Assembly: GCA_949383255.1 (NCBI GenBank)
Contig: CASJPF010000018.1
Span: forward strand, 1-64,000
Source of the DNA: Lachnospiraceae bacterium
GTDB lineage: Bacteria > Bacillota > Clostridia > Lachnospirales > Lachnospiraceae
Length of the DNA: 64,000 nt
Direction of reading: 5' to 3'
Positions 18,032 through 26,976 of this stretch are shown here, piece by piece; position 1 is the stretch's first letter; each line of letters starts with the position of its first letter. Below the pieces are notes generated by a model. The model ran no database searches. It saw nothing but the letters and a program-made list of their open reading frames with translations, and was not told the DNA's origin. A program made the position numbers and the translations under genes.

Positions 18032-19060
18032 CTATACTGCATCTGCAAAGAACATCGCCAAATCGTCTGCTGTCTTTTTCATATCAGCAGCCATAAGACC
18101 CTCAATAAATTCGGAATGTGTGCCATTCTCTCCTAGATAACTTAGAATTGGCAAAATATTGCCATTCCCCAGCATATCCCATGTAAAGATATAACCTGCG
18201 GAAGGTTCATCAATTGATGGAGAATCTGTCGCATAAGCTAACAGGAAAGCATTTGGATCGCCAATGTATTCCATCTTTGCAGTCTGCCCCAATTCTGCTT
18301 TATTCATAATGGAGCGCTGCACTGTAATCCTGTCAATTCCAAAAAGCTGTGCCAACACATTTAATGTAACAGAGGCAGGATTTGCTGTAGAGCCTCCATA
18401 TTTTACTCTTTCCAGAATTGCAGGGTGTTTCTTTAGTGCGTTAAACACATTAACTCCCAGCGCTAATCTGTTTGGCATACGTCCAGTAGATTCTTCCATT
18501 GCTGTTTTCTTCTCGTCCATAAAGGACACCGGATCGGAATTGGCATTGCTAAACTTAATAAACTGTCCAGATGTCGGTATGGTAGAATCAACCCCCGTAA
18601 GTTCCTGTCCCCATACACCCTTTTTGAAAAAACTACGGGCAAACCATGCGTCCTGGTGGATATTTGCCTGTGACGCCATTGTCTTTGTTCTCTGCTGTTT
18701 TGGGTCTGTTATCCTTGGACCCATTCTCCGGTTTAAGTCTGTCTGCCTGATCTGGTCAATACCCATAATCATCTGATCTACTACACAAGCATAAGTATCC
18801 ATATGTTCGGAAAGTACTGCTGGATCGACTTTGCCGTATGCTGGTTTTCTATGCCAGTTGTCACGTAGTAAATCCTCTTTATCAAATATGTAATAATTAT
18901 CAGAGGATAAAGACACTGGGCAAATCGGAAAAATCGTCTTTGCAAAACTCTTTTCATCACTCTGGTAATATGCCAGCGCCATATTTGACAACGCTGTGTG
19001 TGGTCTGAAGGCACCCTTTGCAATATCTGCTTGAATGCTCGCTGCTGTTCTTTTCGCCAT
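18032..19060 (-). CDS. Major capsid protein
   Basis: This 342-residue protein lies after the decoration and scaffold genes and before the connectors, which is the capsid slot. It has capsid-like features ('YYIFDKEDLLRDNWHRKPAYGKVD', 'MPNRLALGVNVFNALKKHPAILERVKY', and 'GYIFTWDMLGN'), consistent with an HK97-fold capsid of the clostridial type. No separate protease site was mapped. The call rests on position plus sequence style. Confidence 0.8.
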   Translation of the reverse strand: MAKRTAASIQADIAKGAFRPHTALSNMALAYYQSDEKSFAKTIFPICPVSLSSDNYYIFDKEDLLRDNWHRKPAYGKVDPAVLSEHMDTYACVVDQMIMGIDQIRQTDLNRRMGPRITDPKQQRTKTMASQANIHQDAWFARSFFKKGVWGQELTGVDSTIPTSGQFIKFSNANSDPVSFMDEKKTAMEESTGRMPNRLALGVNVFNALKKHPAILERVKYGGSTANPASVTLNVLAQLFGIDRITVQRSIMNKAELGQTAKMEYIGDPNAFLLAYATDSPSIDEPSAGYIFTWDMLGNGNILPILSYLGENGTHSEFIEGLMAADMKKTADDLAMFFADAV

Positions 19061-19078
19061 TTTTCATTCCCTCCTGCT

Positions 19079-19501
19079 TTAAGCTTTTTGATATTTGGCA
19101 ATCTGCACTCTGCAATAATCATCTTTTGCAACTGTTGAAAGTGCGATACCTACTACATAGTTACCGGATTCTGCCTTAACAGCCAAACCGTTAGATGCTG
19201 TGACTTCATTCCCTTTGGCAATTTCGCCACCAGCTAAGATATAGCCAATATCCTTAATCTGAATATCAACATCATCACCGACATTTACCTTTCCAGATTC
19301 CACACCGGAAATATCATTGATTCCAGCTTCAATCAGCGCAACCCCTATTAAAACGGTAGAACCATCTGCCGCTAGAACAACATTGCCGTCCTTATCATAT
19401 GCCATAATTCGATTTCTCACGTCCTCGATAGCAGCTCCAGCCTGCTCTACAATCGTAACACTCTGATTCACCTGTACTCCATTGAAATTCCTGTTTCCCA
19501 C
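19079..19501 (-). CDS. Head decoration/stabilising protein (DUF2190-like)
   Basis: The 140-residue protein is beta-rich, with Gly/Val repeats ('VNVGDDVDIQIKDIGYILAGGEIAKGNEVTASNGLAVKAESGNYVVGIAL'), typical of DUF2190/gpD-like decoration proteins. The start is GTG at 19501 with AAGGAGG upstream. It lies between scaffold and capsid, the usual place. Confidence 0.75.
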   Translation of the reverse strand: MGNRNFNGVQVNQSVTIVEQAGAAIEDVRNRIMAYDKDGNVVLAADGSTVLIGVALIEAGINDISGVESGKVNVGDDVDIQIKDIGYILAGGEIAKGNEVTASNGLAVKAESGNYVVGIALSTVAKDDYCRVQIAKYQKA

Positions 19502-19518
19502 TTGTTTATCCTCCTTCC

Positions 19519-20769
19519 TTAAAATCCTGCCTCTGTTTCATACTCACTCATAAGTTCTGGGTGATCTTCCCAGGCTCTCGCTACTGCCGCAGCATAATCC
19601 AAGGAAGAATTTTTCTCCATATACCCTTTGGCAATGGTTTCAATTTTTGCCTCGGCTGCTCCTGCTGTAGAACCATGACCGGACTTTCCAATTTCAGAGA
19701 ATACGCCGGATTTTTCAACCGCTGCTACTGCCTGGTCCAACACAGCAATCATATCATTGTAGGCAGTTCCTCCCGCAGCTTTAAGACTTTTCAGCATAGG
19801 CACCAATTCCTCTTCCTTTTTACCGATAATCACATATCTCTTTGCAACCTCGGTCAGTTCTCTAGCCTCGGCATCTTCGCGGAATTTCTTCAAGCTTTCC
19901 AGCTCTGCCCTTACTGCGGGGTGCAGTCCCTTATAGATGCTGTCTGGTTCCTCTGTTTGTACAACAGATGCCACCACATTAGGCACAGGCTGGGTTACAG
20001 ACTTAACTACTGTTGGTTCTGTAGATACAGGAGGCAATAACTGTTCTAGGGGTGCTGATGCGCCTCCATCAACAGTATTGTCTCCCTCGTCCACTCCATA
20101 GCGTTTTTCAATGTTTTCCAGAAAAACTCTCTCCGCATCTGTTAGTTTACTCTTGTCAATCTTCATTCCCATTTCCTTTTCTTCTCCTTTCGGTTTTTGG
20201 TTGTTATCCGGTTCCTCTTTTTCAGATTCCTCTTTAGCAGCTTTTTCAATTGTTTCATTCAGCCTTTCTACAGCCGATTTCATAATCTCCAGCTCTGCCT
20301 CTGATATATCTTCATTTTTCTTTACAATGCTGGCTGACCTGCCGCTGGACCACTTCCTGATTGATTCCTGCACTACTGCGTAAAATTCATCAAGACTCTC
20401 CTGCATTGCTGCTGCCGCGCTGGTACTGTCCAGTTCATCATCATTGAGGATTGAACAAAGAGAAGACTGCAATGCATAACCGATATCCCATATCTCATCA
20501 CAAATCTTTTGGTTGTTGACTTCATTGACTTTCTCACTGAAACTTATGGAATCGCCTTTCTGTATTTCAGCTACTGCACTGTCAATTTCCTCTTGATTCA
20601 TACCAGCCGCTTTTCCAATAAAGCCAAACAACTTTTTAAGTATGCTGCTAGAATTTTTCGGTTCTTCCTTGTCTTTTTTCTTCCTCATTTTAATGTCAGC
20701 ATCAGGATTTGCCCCTTCATCTACAAAATCTACTTTCCTGATTTTAAGATTCCTTAGCTTTGTTGCCAC
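19519..20769 (-). CDS. Capsid scaffold-like protein (C-terminal part of an XkdF-type protease/scaffold pair)
   Basis: This 416-residue acidic protein begins MATKLRNLKIRKVDFVDEGANPDADI, the 'VDEGAN' stretch common in XkdF-related head proteins. It continues with long helices and a low-complexity linker, and ends with a helical capsid-binding-like domain. In B. subtilis XkdF, protease and scaffold features are near each other. Here the protease domain is the separate gene at 21797-22234, and an ORF6N gene lies between them. Role as scaffold is inferred from composition and place upstream of decoration and capsid. Confidence 0.6.
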   Translation of the reverse strand: MATKLRNLKIRKVDFVDEGANPDADIKMRKKKDKEEPKNSSSILKKLFGFIGKAAGMNQEEIDSAVAEIQKGDSISFSEKVNEVNNQKICDEIWDIGYALQSSLCSILNDDELDSTSAAAAMQESLDEFYAVVQESIRKWSSGRSASIVKKNEDISEAELEIMKSAVERLNETIEKAAKEESEKEEPDNNQKPKGEEKEMGMKIDKSKLTDAERVFLENIEKRYGVDEGDNTVDGGASAPLEQLLPPVSTEPTVVKSVTQPVPNVVASVVQTEEPDSIYKGLHPAVRAELESLKKFREDAEARELTEVAKRYVIIGKKEEELVPMLKSLKAAGGTAYNDMIAVLDQAVAAVEKSGVFSEIGKSGHGSTAGAAEAKIETIAKGYMEKNSSLDYAAAVARAWEDHPELMSEYETEAGF

Positions 20770-20803
20770 CTTCTTGTCTCCTTTCTGTAGAATATATAAT
20801 ACA

Positions 20804-20831
20804 AAAAAGACACCTTTTCAGATGTCTTTTT
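20804..20831. terminator. Bidirectional hairpin terminator after ORF6N gene
   Basis: AAAAAGACA at 20804-20812 pairs perfectly with TGTCTTTTT at 20823-20831 around a 10-nt loop, giving A- and T-flanks in both directions. It sits 36 nt after the stop of the ORF6N gene and inside the head operon. A related but damaged copy lies next to the second ORF6N remnant near 28015-28040. Confidence 0.7.
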
Positions 20832-20866
20832 GAATTATCAGCATATAATTGCATTTGTTATTGTCT

Positions 20867-21679
20867 TTATGCGCAATATTTAATCTCATATTCTGAAACA
20901 ATTTTGGAGAAAATTTCTCGCAGTTTCTTATCTTCGTCAATGATATCCATACGATTTGTATTCTTTATCTCAGTTTTTGTGCACCCACTATCGGACATTC
21001 GCTGTTTTTTGTTCCGAAGTCTGGTTCCTAAATCACAACCAGCGCGGCGCTCTAATTCACTGTACATCTCATTTCGCAAAACGTTAAATTCGGTTCCACA
21101 ACTCTTTTGAATACGATTAAACTTTATATTAATTTCTTCACACCAGTTGTCAAGTATTGGTTTAACAGCGTCCTTAATATTTTCTGTCACCTCATAAGCC
21201 TTAGCCGCTACTTCTTTTGCACTGTCCGCAATCTTCTTAGCTTCTTTGGCTTCTCTTTCCGCTTGCGCCAACTGATCACATAATCCATAAAGCAATTTCA
21301 TTTGTGGGGATAAATCATCTACAAGCTGTCTGACACGAAAATAATTACTTACAAGCTGACGCTGCACTTCCCATGCCAAATCGTCGGTGAAAGACTTAAC
21401 AAGCATCAAATAGCCGCTTTCTGTCATTAAATTTACTGGAATGTTCGGATTTCCTCCCTTCGGTGGGTTGGGTACGTATTCCGTACAGAACTCCGAATAG
21501 GAAATTGTAAAGAAATCCTCGCCCTCAATGAAATGCTTTTTGTTATCGTTAAAATTTCTCTTTGCAGTTCCTTCTGGTCTGCCATGCACAACATCAATAT
21601 CCTTGAATGTCACTACCCGCTGACCTTTATACTCCTTTATTAAAATATCATGGTTGTTAATCTTGATAATATCATTCAT
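20867..21679 (-). CDS. ORF6N-domain (antirepressor-like) DNA-binding protein inserted in head operon
   Basis: The 270-residue protein has an N-terminal ORF6N domain ('VVTFKDIDVVHGRPEGTAKRNFNDNKKHFIEGEDFF', 'LMTESGYLMLVKSFTDDLAWEVQRQLV'). A helical linker and a C-terminal ORF6C-like domain ('ELERRAGCDLGTRLRNKKQRM') follow. Such proteins are phage antirepressors or regulators, normally near the immunity region. Here it sits between the head protease and scaffold genes, ends at its own terminator, and has a partial second copy at 28076-28192. All three facts suggest it arrived as a mobile moron. The ATG at 21679 matches family N-termini better than the GTG four codons earlier. Confidence 0.8.
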   Translation of the reverse strand: MNDIIKINNHDILIKEYKGQRVVTFKDIDVVHGRPEGTAKRNFNDNKKHFIEGEDFFTISYSEFCTEYVPNPPKGGNPNIPVNLMTESGYLMLVKSFTDDLAWEVQRQLVSNYFRVRQLVDDLSPQMKLLYGLCDQLAQAEREAKEAKKIADSAKEVAAKAYEVTENIKDAVKPILDNWCEEINIKFNRIQKSCGTEFNVLRNEMYSELERRAGCDLGTRLRNKKQRMSDSGCTKTEIKNTNRMDIIDEDKKLREIFSKIVSEYEIKYCA

Positions 21680-21684
21680 GTACT

Positions 21685-21801
21685 TTACCACATTTCTTTG
21701 AACCTCTCACTGCTAAAACCGCGAGATTCCTGCTTCACCAACCCTGCACTTACTAGACAGCCAAGATAATCAAGAAATGGACCTTTTGCTTTATTTTTAT
21801 T
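21685..21801 (-). pseudogene. Orphan C-terminal coding fragment upstream of ORF6N gene
   Basis: Between the protease stop and the ORF6N start an open stretch of 38 codons reads GPFLDYLGCLVSAGLVKQES and ends ...ERFKEMW before TAA. It has no start codon with a ribosome site, but the residues look like the end of a winged-helix-like protein rather than noise. It may be left over from a gene displaced when the ORF6N gene came in. Confidence 0.3.
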
Positions 21802-22234
21802 CTACTGGAATCCTTTCTGCTTCGCCTTCGATAGAGAACATAGAATAAGTCCCATCTTTTACCTTTTCCCATACATCAGAATCCGTAACTTTAAATCCAA
21901 TCCACCAACCAACGGGCAGCATTCCTGCTGGAATACCCATTGCTGCCATTTTATCTTCTGTAAATACAACGCTTTCTATTAATACAGCAACACCGCCTCT
22001 TTCATGCATTTCGCCGCCTTCACCATAAAGCCTTACATATTCATAAACTGCTTCCTCAAGCTCACAAGGAGCGATAATGTCACCCTGCCAATCTTCTATC
22101 AGCTCACCATCTGCACGTATAGACACACTTGCCCACCCAAAAGCAAGATGCCTGTCATCATCAGATTTCGTGATCTTAAAACGTCCCTTTAGAACCTCAT
22201 TTTGTTTTTCAATCAGTTCAGAGAATTTTTTCAC
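21797..22234 (-). CDS. Capsid maturation protease, XkdF-type putative serine protease
   Basis: The 145-residue protein matches the XkdF protease domain: 'LAFGWASVSIRADGELIEDWQGDIIAPCELEEAVYEYV', the conserved 'GEMHERGGVAVLIESVVFTEDKMAAMG', and 'GWWIGFKVTDSDVWEKVKDGTYSMFSIEGEA'. The His of MHE and the Ser of FSIEG are the expected catalytic residues. It cleaves scaffold and capsid during head maturation. Here the domain stands alone, followed by an inserted ORF6N gene and then the scaffold. Confidence 0.85.
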   Translation of the reverse strand: MKKFSELIEKQNEVLKGRFKITKSDDDRHLAFGWASVSIRADGELIEDWQGDIIAPCELEEAVYEYVRLYGEGGEMHERGGVAVLIESVVFTEDKMAAMGIPAGMLPVGWWIGFKVTDSDVWEKVKDGTYSMFSIEGEAERIPVE

Positions 22235-22271
22235 TTTATCCTTTCTACCTACCTTTCAAATATTAATATAA

Positions 22272-22295
22272 AAAGGACCTGTTCCCAAGTCCTTT
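22272..22295. terminator. Hairpin terminator after the MuF/immunity gene pair
   Basis: AAAGGAC (22272-22278) pairs with GTCCTTT (22289-22295), with T-rich flanks on both strands. It lies 35 nt past the stop of the 78-codon gene and just before the protease gene, so it would partly separate packaging genes from head genes. Confidence 0.55.
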
Positions 22296-22329
22296 ATTTT
22301 TCCTGTTTTATATTCCAACAATCAGAAAA

Positions 22330-22566
22330 CTATTTAATTCCATATTTTTCTCTTAATTTTAGAATTTCTTTTCCAAACCACTTTGTAATCTCATGCAATT
22401 CTTTAGCCGATGGATCCGTATCCAATCCAGAAGGATATAAAATATTCCTATATTTTCTCAATACCGCATCTTTTTTTTTCAATGTTTCTTCTATCAGTTT
22501 TTTTCCTTCTTCTTCGTAGGCAGCCCATGAATCTTTATCGTTTCTTTCTTTCATATCGAAATCCAT
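22330..22566 (-). CDS. Small helical protein, candidate immunity partner of the MuF C-terminal domain
   Basis: This 78-residue charged, helical protein begins inside the last 32 bases of the MuF gene. It is followed by a terminator. I do not recognise the family. Polymorphic MuF toxins of temperate phages usually carry their immunity gene directly downstream, and this is the only gene in that position before the head protease. The immunity role is inference from place and size only. Confidence 0.45.
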   Translation of the reverse strand: MDFDMKERNDKDSWAAYEEEGKKLIEETLKKKDAVLRKYRNILYPSGLDTDPSAKELHEITKWFGKEILKLREKYGIK

Positions 22567-24055
22567 ATTTTTCAGCCAGCCTCCTTACAAAAAAATCATA
22601 TTCATCAAAATCCACATCTGCATCACCATAAAAAACCTGTTGCAAAAATTCTGCATAATTTTCTCCCTTATAAGCATGTTCCAATTCTGCTGAATTTGCA
22701 TAGCCAGTTTCCAATGTTCGCTGAATGGTATATGTATATTTGAAATCTACGCCATTAAGCTGGGTAAGTTCATAATCCATAAACAATGAAATATCATCAT
22801 AACTGAACGAAAAATGCGTTTCCTGTATTGGATGGTTATGTGTAACGTAAGCACCATACAATTCTTCGCTTAAATCAATATTAGGATAAACTGCTTTTTC
22901 ATTTCCAAAGCATTTCCACACCAAACCAGAGGACGATATTACAACCGCATTTTCAATATTACTATTTACAATTTCAGCCTCATATTTAATTAATTCTGAC
23001 TTTATCACATCATCAGACATGTTGTCAAGAGAGCCAAGATATTCTGGTGGTTCATGTTCTGGAATTTCCACACTATCGCCATCTCCTGCGGAAAGCCCCC
23101 TATCTGTAAACACAACTGGCTCCACCTCAATATACTCCACAGCACAAGCACACCGCGGGTGCGCAGGCGGCAGCAGATCTTGTCCTGGAAATAGCATTTT
23201 GCCTTTCAATGGAAAACTTTTGTCCATTTCAATTTCTATACCTTCAAGTGCCTGGCATGTGCTGCATACCCTGTCATCTCCTGATGTACTCCATCTCTTT
23301 TTTACTGTTCCAAGATAACCTTGTTGTTGGGCTTGCCGTATTCCTTCATCTGCCCCTCTGTTATATGCAAATGCGCTTTCTGTTTGTGCTATAGCCATAG
23401 CTCTTTGACGGTGTTTCCTCTCTGCGTATTTGCAGGTTGCATCAAGCGCTTTTCTCTGCATATTTTCGGGCTTCATTCGTGGGTGCTCTTTTTTCAGATT
23501 CTCTATAATACTGTCATAAAGTTTGGCTGCTGCCTGTGCATCACCTTTTGTCAAGCCAATACAAGGGCGGATAAGTCTGGATAGTTCATCAACAGTATGC
23601 CCCTCTTTCATCTTCTTTGCCAACAGAATAGAGATAGCTTCTTTCTGTTCACTTGTACAGGCTGTAACCAATTGCGCCCCTCGTGTCTGAATCCACTTTA
23701 ACATGCCTGGTGTCTGTGTGTTAAATACAAATGTTTTGTCATCTAAAATAGGCTGTCCTGATGCACCAGCAATGATTGCATTTGTCCATAAACCTTTCAA
23801 CCTGCCTGAAATTAATTTGGAATAGTCCTGTCTCCATAATTCTATGGCTTCTTTACTTAATGTTCCATCTAGTACAGCCTGCCGCAACTCCTGATAAGTA
23901 ATTGCATTCTGCTGATCTTCCCAAAAGCCGCAAAGAATCTGTACTGGTTCCTCACAATTATTTTCAAGGTATTCTTCAAGGCGCTCCAAAACTTCCTGGC
24001 TGTTAGCTGTCTTTACTTTCTGTACTCGTTTTGGAGGAATGATTCGTAATCCCAT
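22535..24055 (-). CDS. MuF minor head protein with C-terminal JAMM-like candidate toxin domain
   Basis: Residues 205-305 are a clear MuF/SPP1 gp7 head-morphogenesis domain ('AMAIAQTESAFAYNRG', 'KRWSTSGDDRVCSTCQALEG', 'LLPPAHPRCACAVEY'). Ordinary MuF proteins end there. This one runs on to residue 506 after an acidic linker. The extra domain contains E368, then THNHP (H406, H408), then S-Y-D-D (D420/D421), which resembles the Glu-HxHP-S-x2-D metal site of JAMM/MPN+ peptidases. Phage MuF proteins with variable C-termini are known as polymorphic toxins carried in the virion. The enzyme class here is inferred; the spacing from HxH to Asp is one residue longer than usual. Confidence 0.75.
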   Translation of the reverse strand: MGLRIIPPKRVQKVKTANSQEVLERLEEYLENNCEEPVQILCGFWEDQQNAITYQELRQAVLDGTLSKEAIELWRQDYSKLISGRLKGLWTNAIIAGASGQPILDDKTFVFNTQTPGMLKWIQTRGAQLVTACTSEQKEAISILLAKKMKEGHTVDELSRLIRPCIGLTKGDAQAAAKLYDSIIENLKKEHPRMKPENMQRKALDATCKYAERKHRQRAMAIAQTESAFAYNRGADEGIRQAQQQGYLGTVKKRWSTSGDDRVCSTCQALEGIEIEMDKSFPLKGKMLFPGQDLLPPAHPRCACAVEYIEVEPVVFTDRGLSAGDGDSVEIPEHEPPEYLGSLDNMSDDVIKSELIKYEAEIVNSNIENAVVISSSGLVWKCFGNEKAVYPNIDLSEELYGAYVTHNHPIQETHFSFSYDDISLFMDYELTQLNGVDFKYTYTIQRTLETGYANSAELEHAYKGENYAEFLQQVFYGDADVDFDEYDFFVRRLAEKYGFRYERKKR

Positions 24056-24127
24056 GTGCTGCTTTTCCTTTCTGTTCTGGCTGCTTTTTTGAAGCTGTGC
24101 AGCATACTTTATATGTTAAAATATCAG

Positions 24128-25516
24128 TTACCTTCCTAATCGTTTTTTAGCTTCTTCCATCTTATTATCTTGTATTTCCTCATCAGGTTCGGTACCCGCG
24201 GCTGTTTTTGGCTCTGGCGGCTGGTTCTGCTCCTGCTGTTCCTGCCTTGTTCGGTCAATCTCCCTGACATCAGAATAAGTTCTATCTGGAAGATGTCCGA
24301 CCTGTCGAATGTAATCTTCTAATCCATCATCAGGTATCAAAACGCCAATTCCAGTCATGTCTTTTATAAATTCTGCGACCTTTGTAATATCTGCGTCTTC
24401 TATATCTCCATGTGTCATTTTGGGATATTCTGTAATGTTAGAAAAATACTGACCGTTAATGTCAATCAATGATGGTATGCCCTGGCTGTTAAATGTCTCA
24501 CAGATAATATCCAGAAACGCTCCTATAGCAACAGCAAAAAGCTCTGTTTTATCAGAACTCAATGCCCAGCTACCTGTCTTGTCATGCCCCAGAAAAATGA
24601 AATCTGCCAATACTGTCATAGCGATTCTGGTATCATAACGATTAATGATTGCGTTGGTATCAAATTGTCGCGTTCCACCAGAACTTAGTAATTCCAACTT
24701 ATAACCAAACGGAAGGACAACTCCCTCCATTTCGTCCCTACGAATATTTCTGACCATACTTTCAAGTCCAGCTACTATATCCGCATTTTCTGGTATATTT
24801 TTGTCCCATAAGTCCACACCTTCTGGTCCATATAACACCGGAAGTCCTGCCAAATCCCGCTCAATACCAATTCCTTCTATCTCCTGGATTCTGCGCTTAA
24901 AGTACCATAACCGATAAGCATTTCTAAGAATACTCCTTCCTTCTGGATTGTTCTTACGACTTTTTGTCCGAAAGAGCAGCGCCTTCTCCATAGGAATTGT
25001 AAATGTCCCAAAATCTGGGGGTGGCATCTGTGTCATTCCCAGCAGATTATCCTCATTGTCATATTCCCATTGATAAAGTGTCTCTTGTGCCCTTATTGGA
25101 AGTTTCTTCCAACCAATAAGACCATCATTAAATTTGCTCTTGGTTCGTGTATCTTTTGTATTTCCCATACGTCGCTTATACACAATTTCATGAAAACTCC
25201 AACCATAGGTGAGAAAAGACAGGATTTCTGATATTGTGTCAATCCATGTGTCCTGCATATCGTTCATGCAGCTTTCCACAAATTCAGCAGCTTCTTTATC
25301 CTTTGCAGTATCTCCGCCTGGCTGCACATTCCAATTGCATTGTCTTACCAGCATTTCTATAGAAAAGAGGATAGCGCCTACTATATCATCATTCTCTGAC
25401 ATTTCCCTGTATACCTCTATCCCTCGTTTTCCCCTTAGCTCATAGAGAAATTCTTCATAAATATTTCCGCCATAGCGCCGCTGCCCTATGCGACCTATCT
25501 CTTTGTTATTTGCCAT
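24128..25516 (-). CDS. Portal protein (Mu gp29/DUF935-like)
   Basis: The 462-residue protein is the dodecameric portal. It shows 'FSIEMLVRQCNWNVQPGG', 'ILSFLTYGWSFHEIVYKRR', 'RSILRNAYRLWYFKRRIQEIEGIGIERDLAGLPVLYGP' and 'LADFIFLGHDKTGSWALSSDKTELF', all characteristic of DUF935-type portals. It lies between terminase and MuF. The C-terminal ~50 residues are low-complexity Glu/Gln/Pro. Confidence 0.9.
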   Translation of the reverse strand: MANNKEIGRIGQRRYGGNIYEEFLYELRGKRGIEVYREMSENDDIVGAILFSIEMLVRQCNWNVQPGGDTAKDKEAAEFVESCMNDMQDTWIDTISEILSFLTYGWSFHEIVYKRRMGNTKDTRTKSKFNDGLIGWKKLPIRAQETLYQWEYDNEDNLLGMTQMPPPDFGTFTIPMEKALLFRTKSRKNNPEGRSILRNAYRLWYFKRRIQEIEGIGIERDLAGLPVLYGPEGVDLWDKNIPENADIVAGLESMVRNIRRDEMEGVVLPFGYKLELLSSGGTRQFDTNAIINRYDTRIAMTVLADFIFLGHDKTGSWALSSDKTELFAVAIGAFLDIICETFNSQGIPSLIDINGQYFSNITEYPKMTHGDIEDADITKVAEFIKDMTGIGVLIPDDGLEDYIRQVGHLPDRTYSDVREIDRTRQEQQEQNQPPEPKTAAGTEPDEEIQDNKMEEAKKRLGR

Positions 25517-25527
25517 CTGTTCTCACC

Positions 25528-26976
25528 TCACTTCCTCCAATAACTGCTCCTTCCCAGATTACTGTCTGACGGCGGCGCCGAATATGTCAAGCCGTTTTCT
25601 ATTTCGCTGAAGGCGGAACTGCTTGCATCTACCATATCCTTAAACTGGGATTGTGGAAAGCTCTCAAGCTGGTTAAAATACATCTCGTTCCAGTCTGCTG
25701 CCAGTATATCTACATTTCCTTTATCCATTCCTTCCAGTCCAAGCCACTGTGCCGAGAATGGTTCTGCTCTTGTAACCTTATCCCCTGATTCTGGCAGTAT
25801 CTTTACAGCAAATCCTGACAGAAATTTCAAAAAGCTCTGTGCCTGCGCCTTGCCCGCCTGTCCTGGGTCTTGAGGAAGGCGTGTTATCACCCTTCCATAC
25901 TTTGCCTTGTCTGCAATACAGGTCATTTTAATCAGCTCTCGTACTTCAGCAGAATCCAATCTGCGGTTAATCACATCAGCAACAATATAGCGTCCATTTT
26001 TGCGTTTACCTATTAGCACACCAGCCGTATATGCTGGTTCTCCATCTTCGTCCTCTGAGGTCGCTGCTAAATCCCAGCCTCTCGCCCATAAAATCACGTC
26101 TGTAGGCAACACTTCCAGCATATTAACCTTGGTTCTTTTAAACATCAATCCTGCTGCCGCCTTTATCTTCCAGTTACCGAATAATAAGCGCTCTCTTTCC
26201 ACAAGCGCCAAAGCCATAAGATTTGCCATATAACCAGGGTCATTTTTCATTAAAATTTTGTTGTCTTGTAGGGTGCTGGCTATAAATGTGACGCTTTTTG
26301 CCATAATCACGGCTTTCTCGTAATCCATGCCGTTCTCTATTGCCGCATCAATAGCTCCCTGCCTAGTATCAAACCAATAGATTACCTCATTCAAACGCGC
26401 CATCCAGCGTACTTTCCCTGACCTTTCTGGAATTGGATAACCAGTATCCTGATCTATCCACCACTTTATGAACTCTGCTACCCATGAATCGGCGTCTGGG
26501 TTGCAGGTTGCCCTTACATATGGAGCCACACCGGAATCCGTCCTGTTTCTGGAAAGCATATAGAAAAACTGGTACTCGCTGAAATGTGTTAACTCGTCAA
26601 ACCCTATCATCGTTACCTGAGAGCCTTGCCATGAGAGACAATCTTCATCATTTCCAAGGTGTGCAAAATTGATTGTCGCACCACTTTTGAAAATCCAATG
26701 TAATTTAGGGGTCTTTAATGGAAAACAACCTTTCACATAACAGTAAATTTTTCTACTGCTATCCCACAATCCACCAGGAGCAGTTACCTGCGTATAATCT
26801 TTACGAAAAATAACAGCATTAAAATTCTTGTTGTTTTTATGTCTTAAAGGTTCCAAAAGCAGACCAAATGTCTTCCCACCTCCTGCCGCCCCTCCATAAA
26901 TACATATATCCGCAGATGTAGCAAGAAACATTTCCTGTGGTCCTTTTTGTGGTGCCAATACGATTTTTTCCCTCAT
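25528..26976 (-). CDS. terL: Terminase large subunit
   Basis: This 482-residue protein is the packaging motor. The ATPase P-loop is GGAAGGGKTFG at residues 28-38, Walker B is in 'VTMIGFDELTHFSEY', and the C-terminal RNase H-like nuclease region includes 'LWARGWDLAATSEDEDGEPAYTAG' with its acidic residues. It overlaps the small subunit by four bases. Length and order are normal. Confidence 0.95.
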   Translation of the reverse strand: MREKIVLAPQKGPQEMFLATSADICIYGGAAGGGKTFGLLLEPLRHKNNKNFNAVIFRKDYTQVTAPGGLWDSSRKIYCYVKGCFPLKTPKLHWIFKSGATINFAHLGNDEDCLSWQGSQVTMIGFDELTHFSEYQFFYMLSRNRTDSGVAPYVRATCNPDADSWVAEFIKWWIDQDTGYPIPERSGKVRWMARLNEVIYWFDTRQGAIDAAIENGMDYEKAVIMAKSVTFIASTLQDNKILMKNDPGYMANLMALALVERERLLFGNWKIKAAAGLMFKRTKVNMLEVLPTDVILWARGWDLAATSEDEDGEPAYTAGVLIGKRKNGRYIVADVINRRLDSAEVRELIKMTCIADKAKYGRVITRLPQDPGQAGKAQAQSFLKFLSGFAVKILPESGDKVTRAEPFSAQWLGLEGMDKGNVDILAADWNEMYFNQLESFPQSQFKDMVDASSSAFSEIENGLTYSAPPSDSNLGRSSYWRK

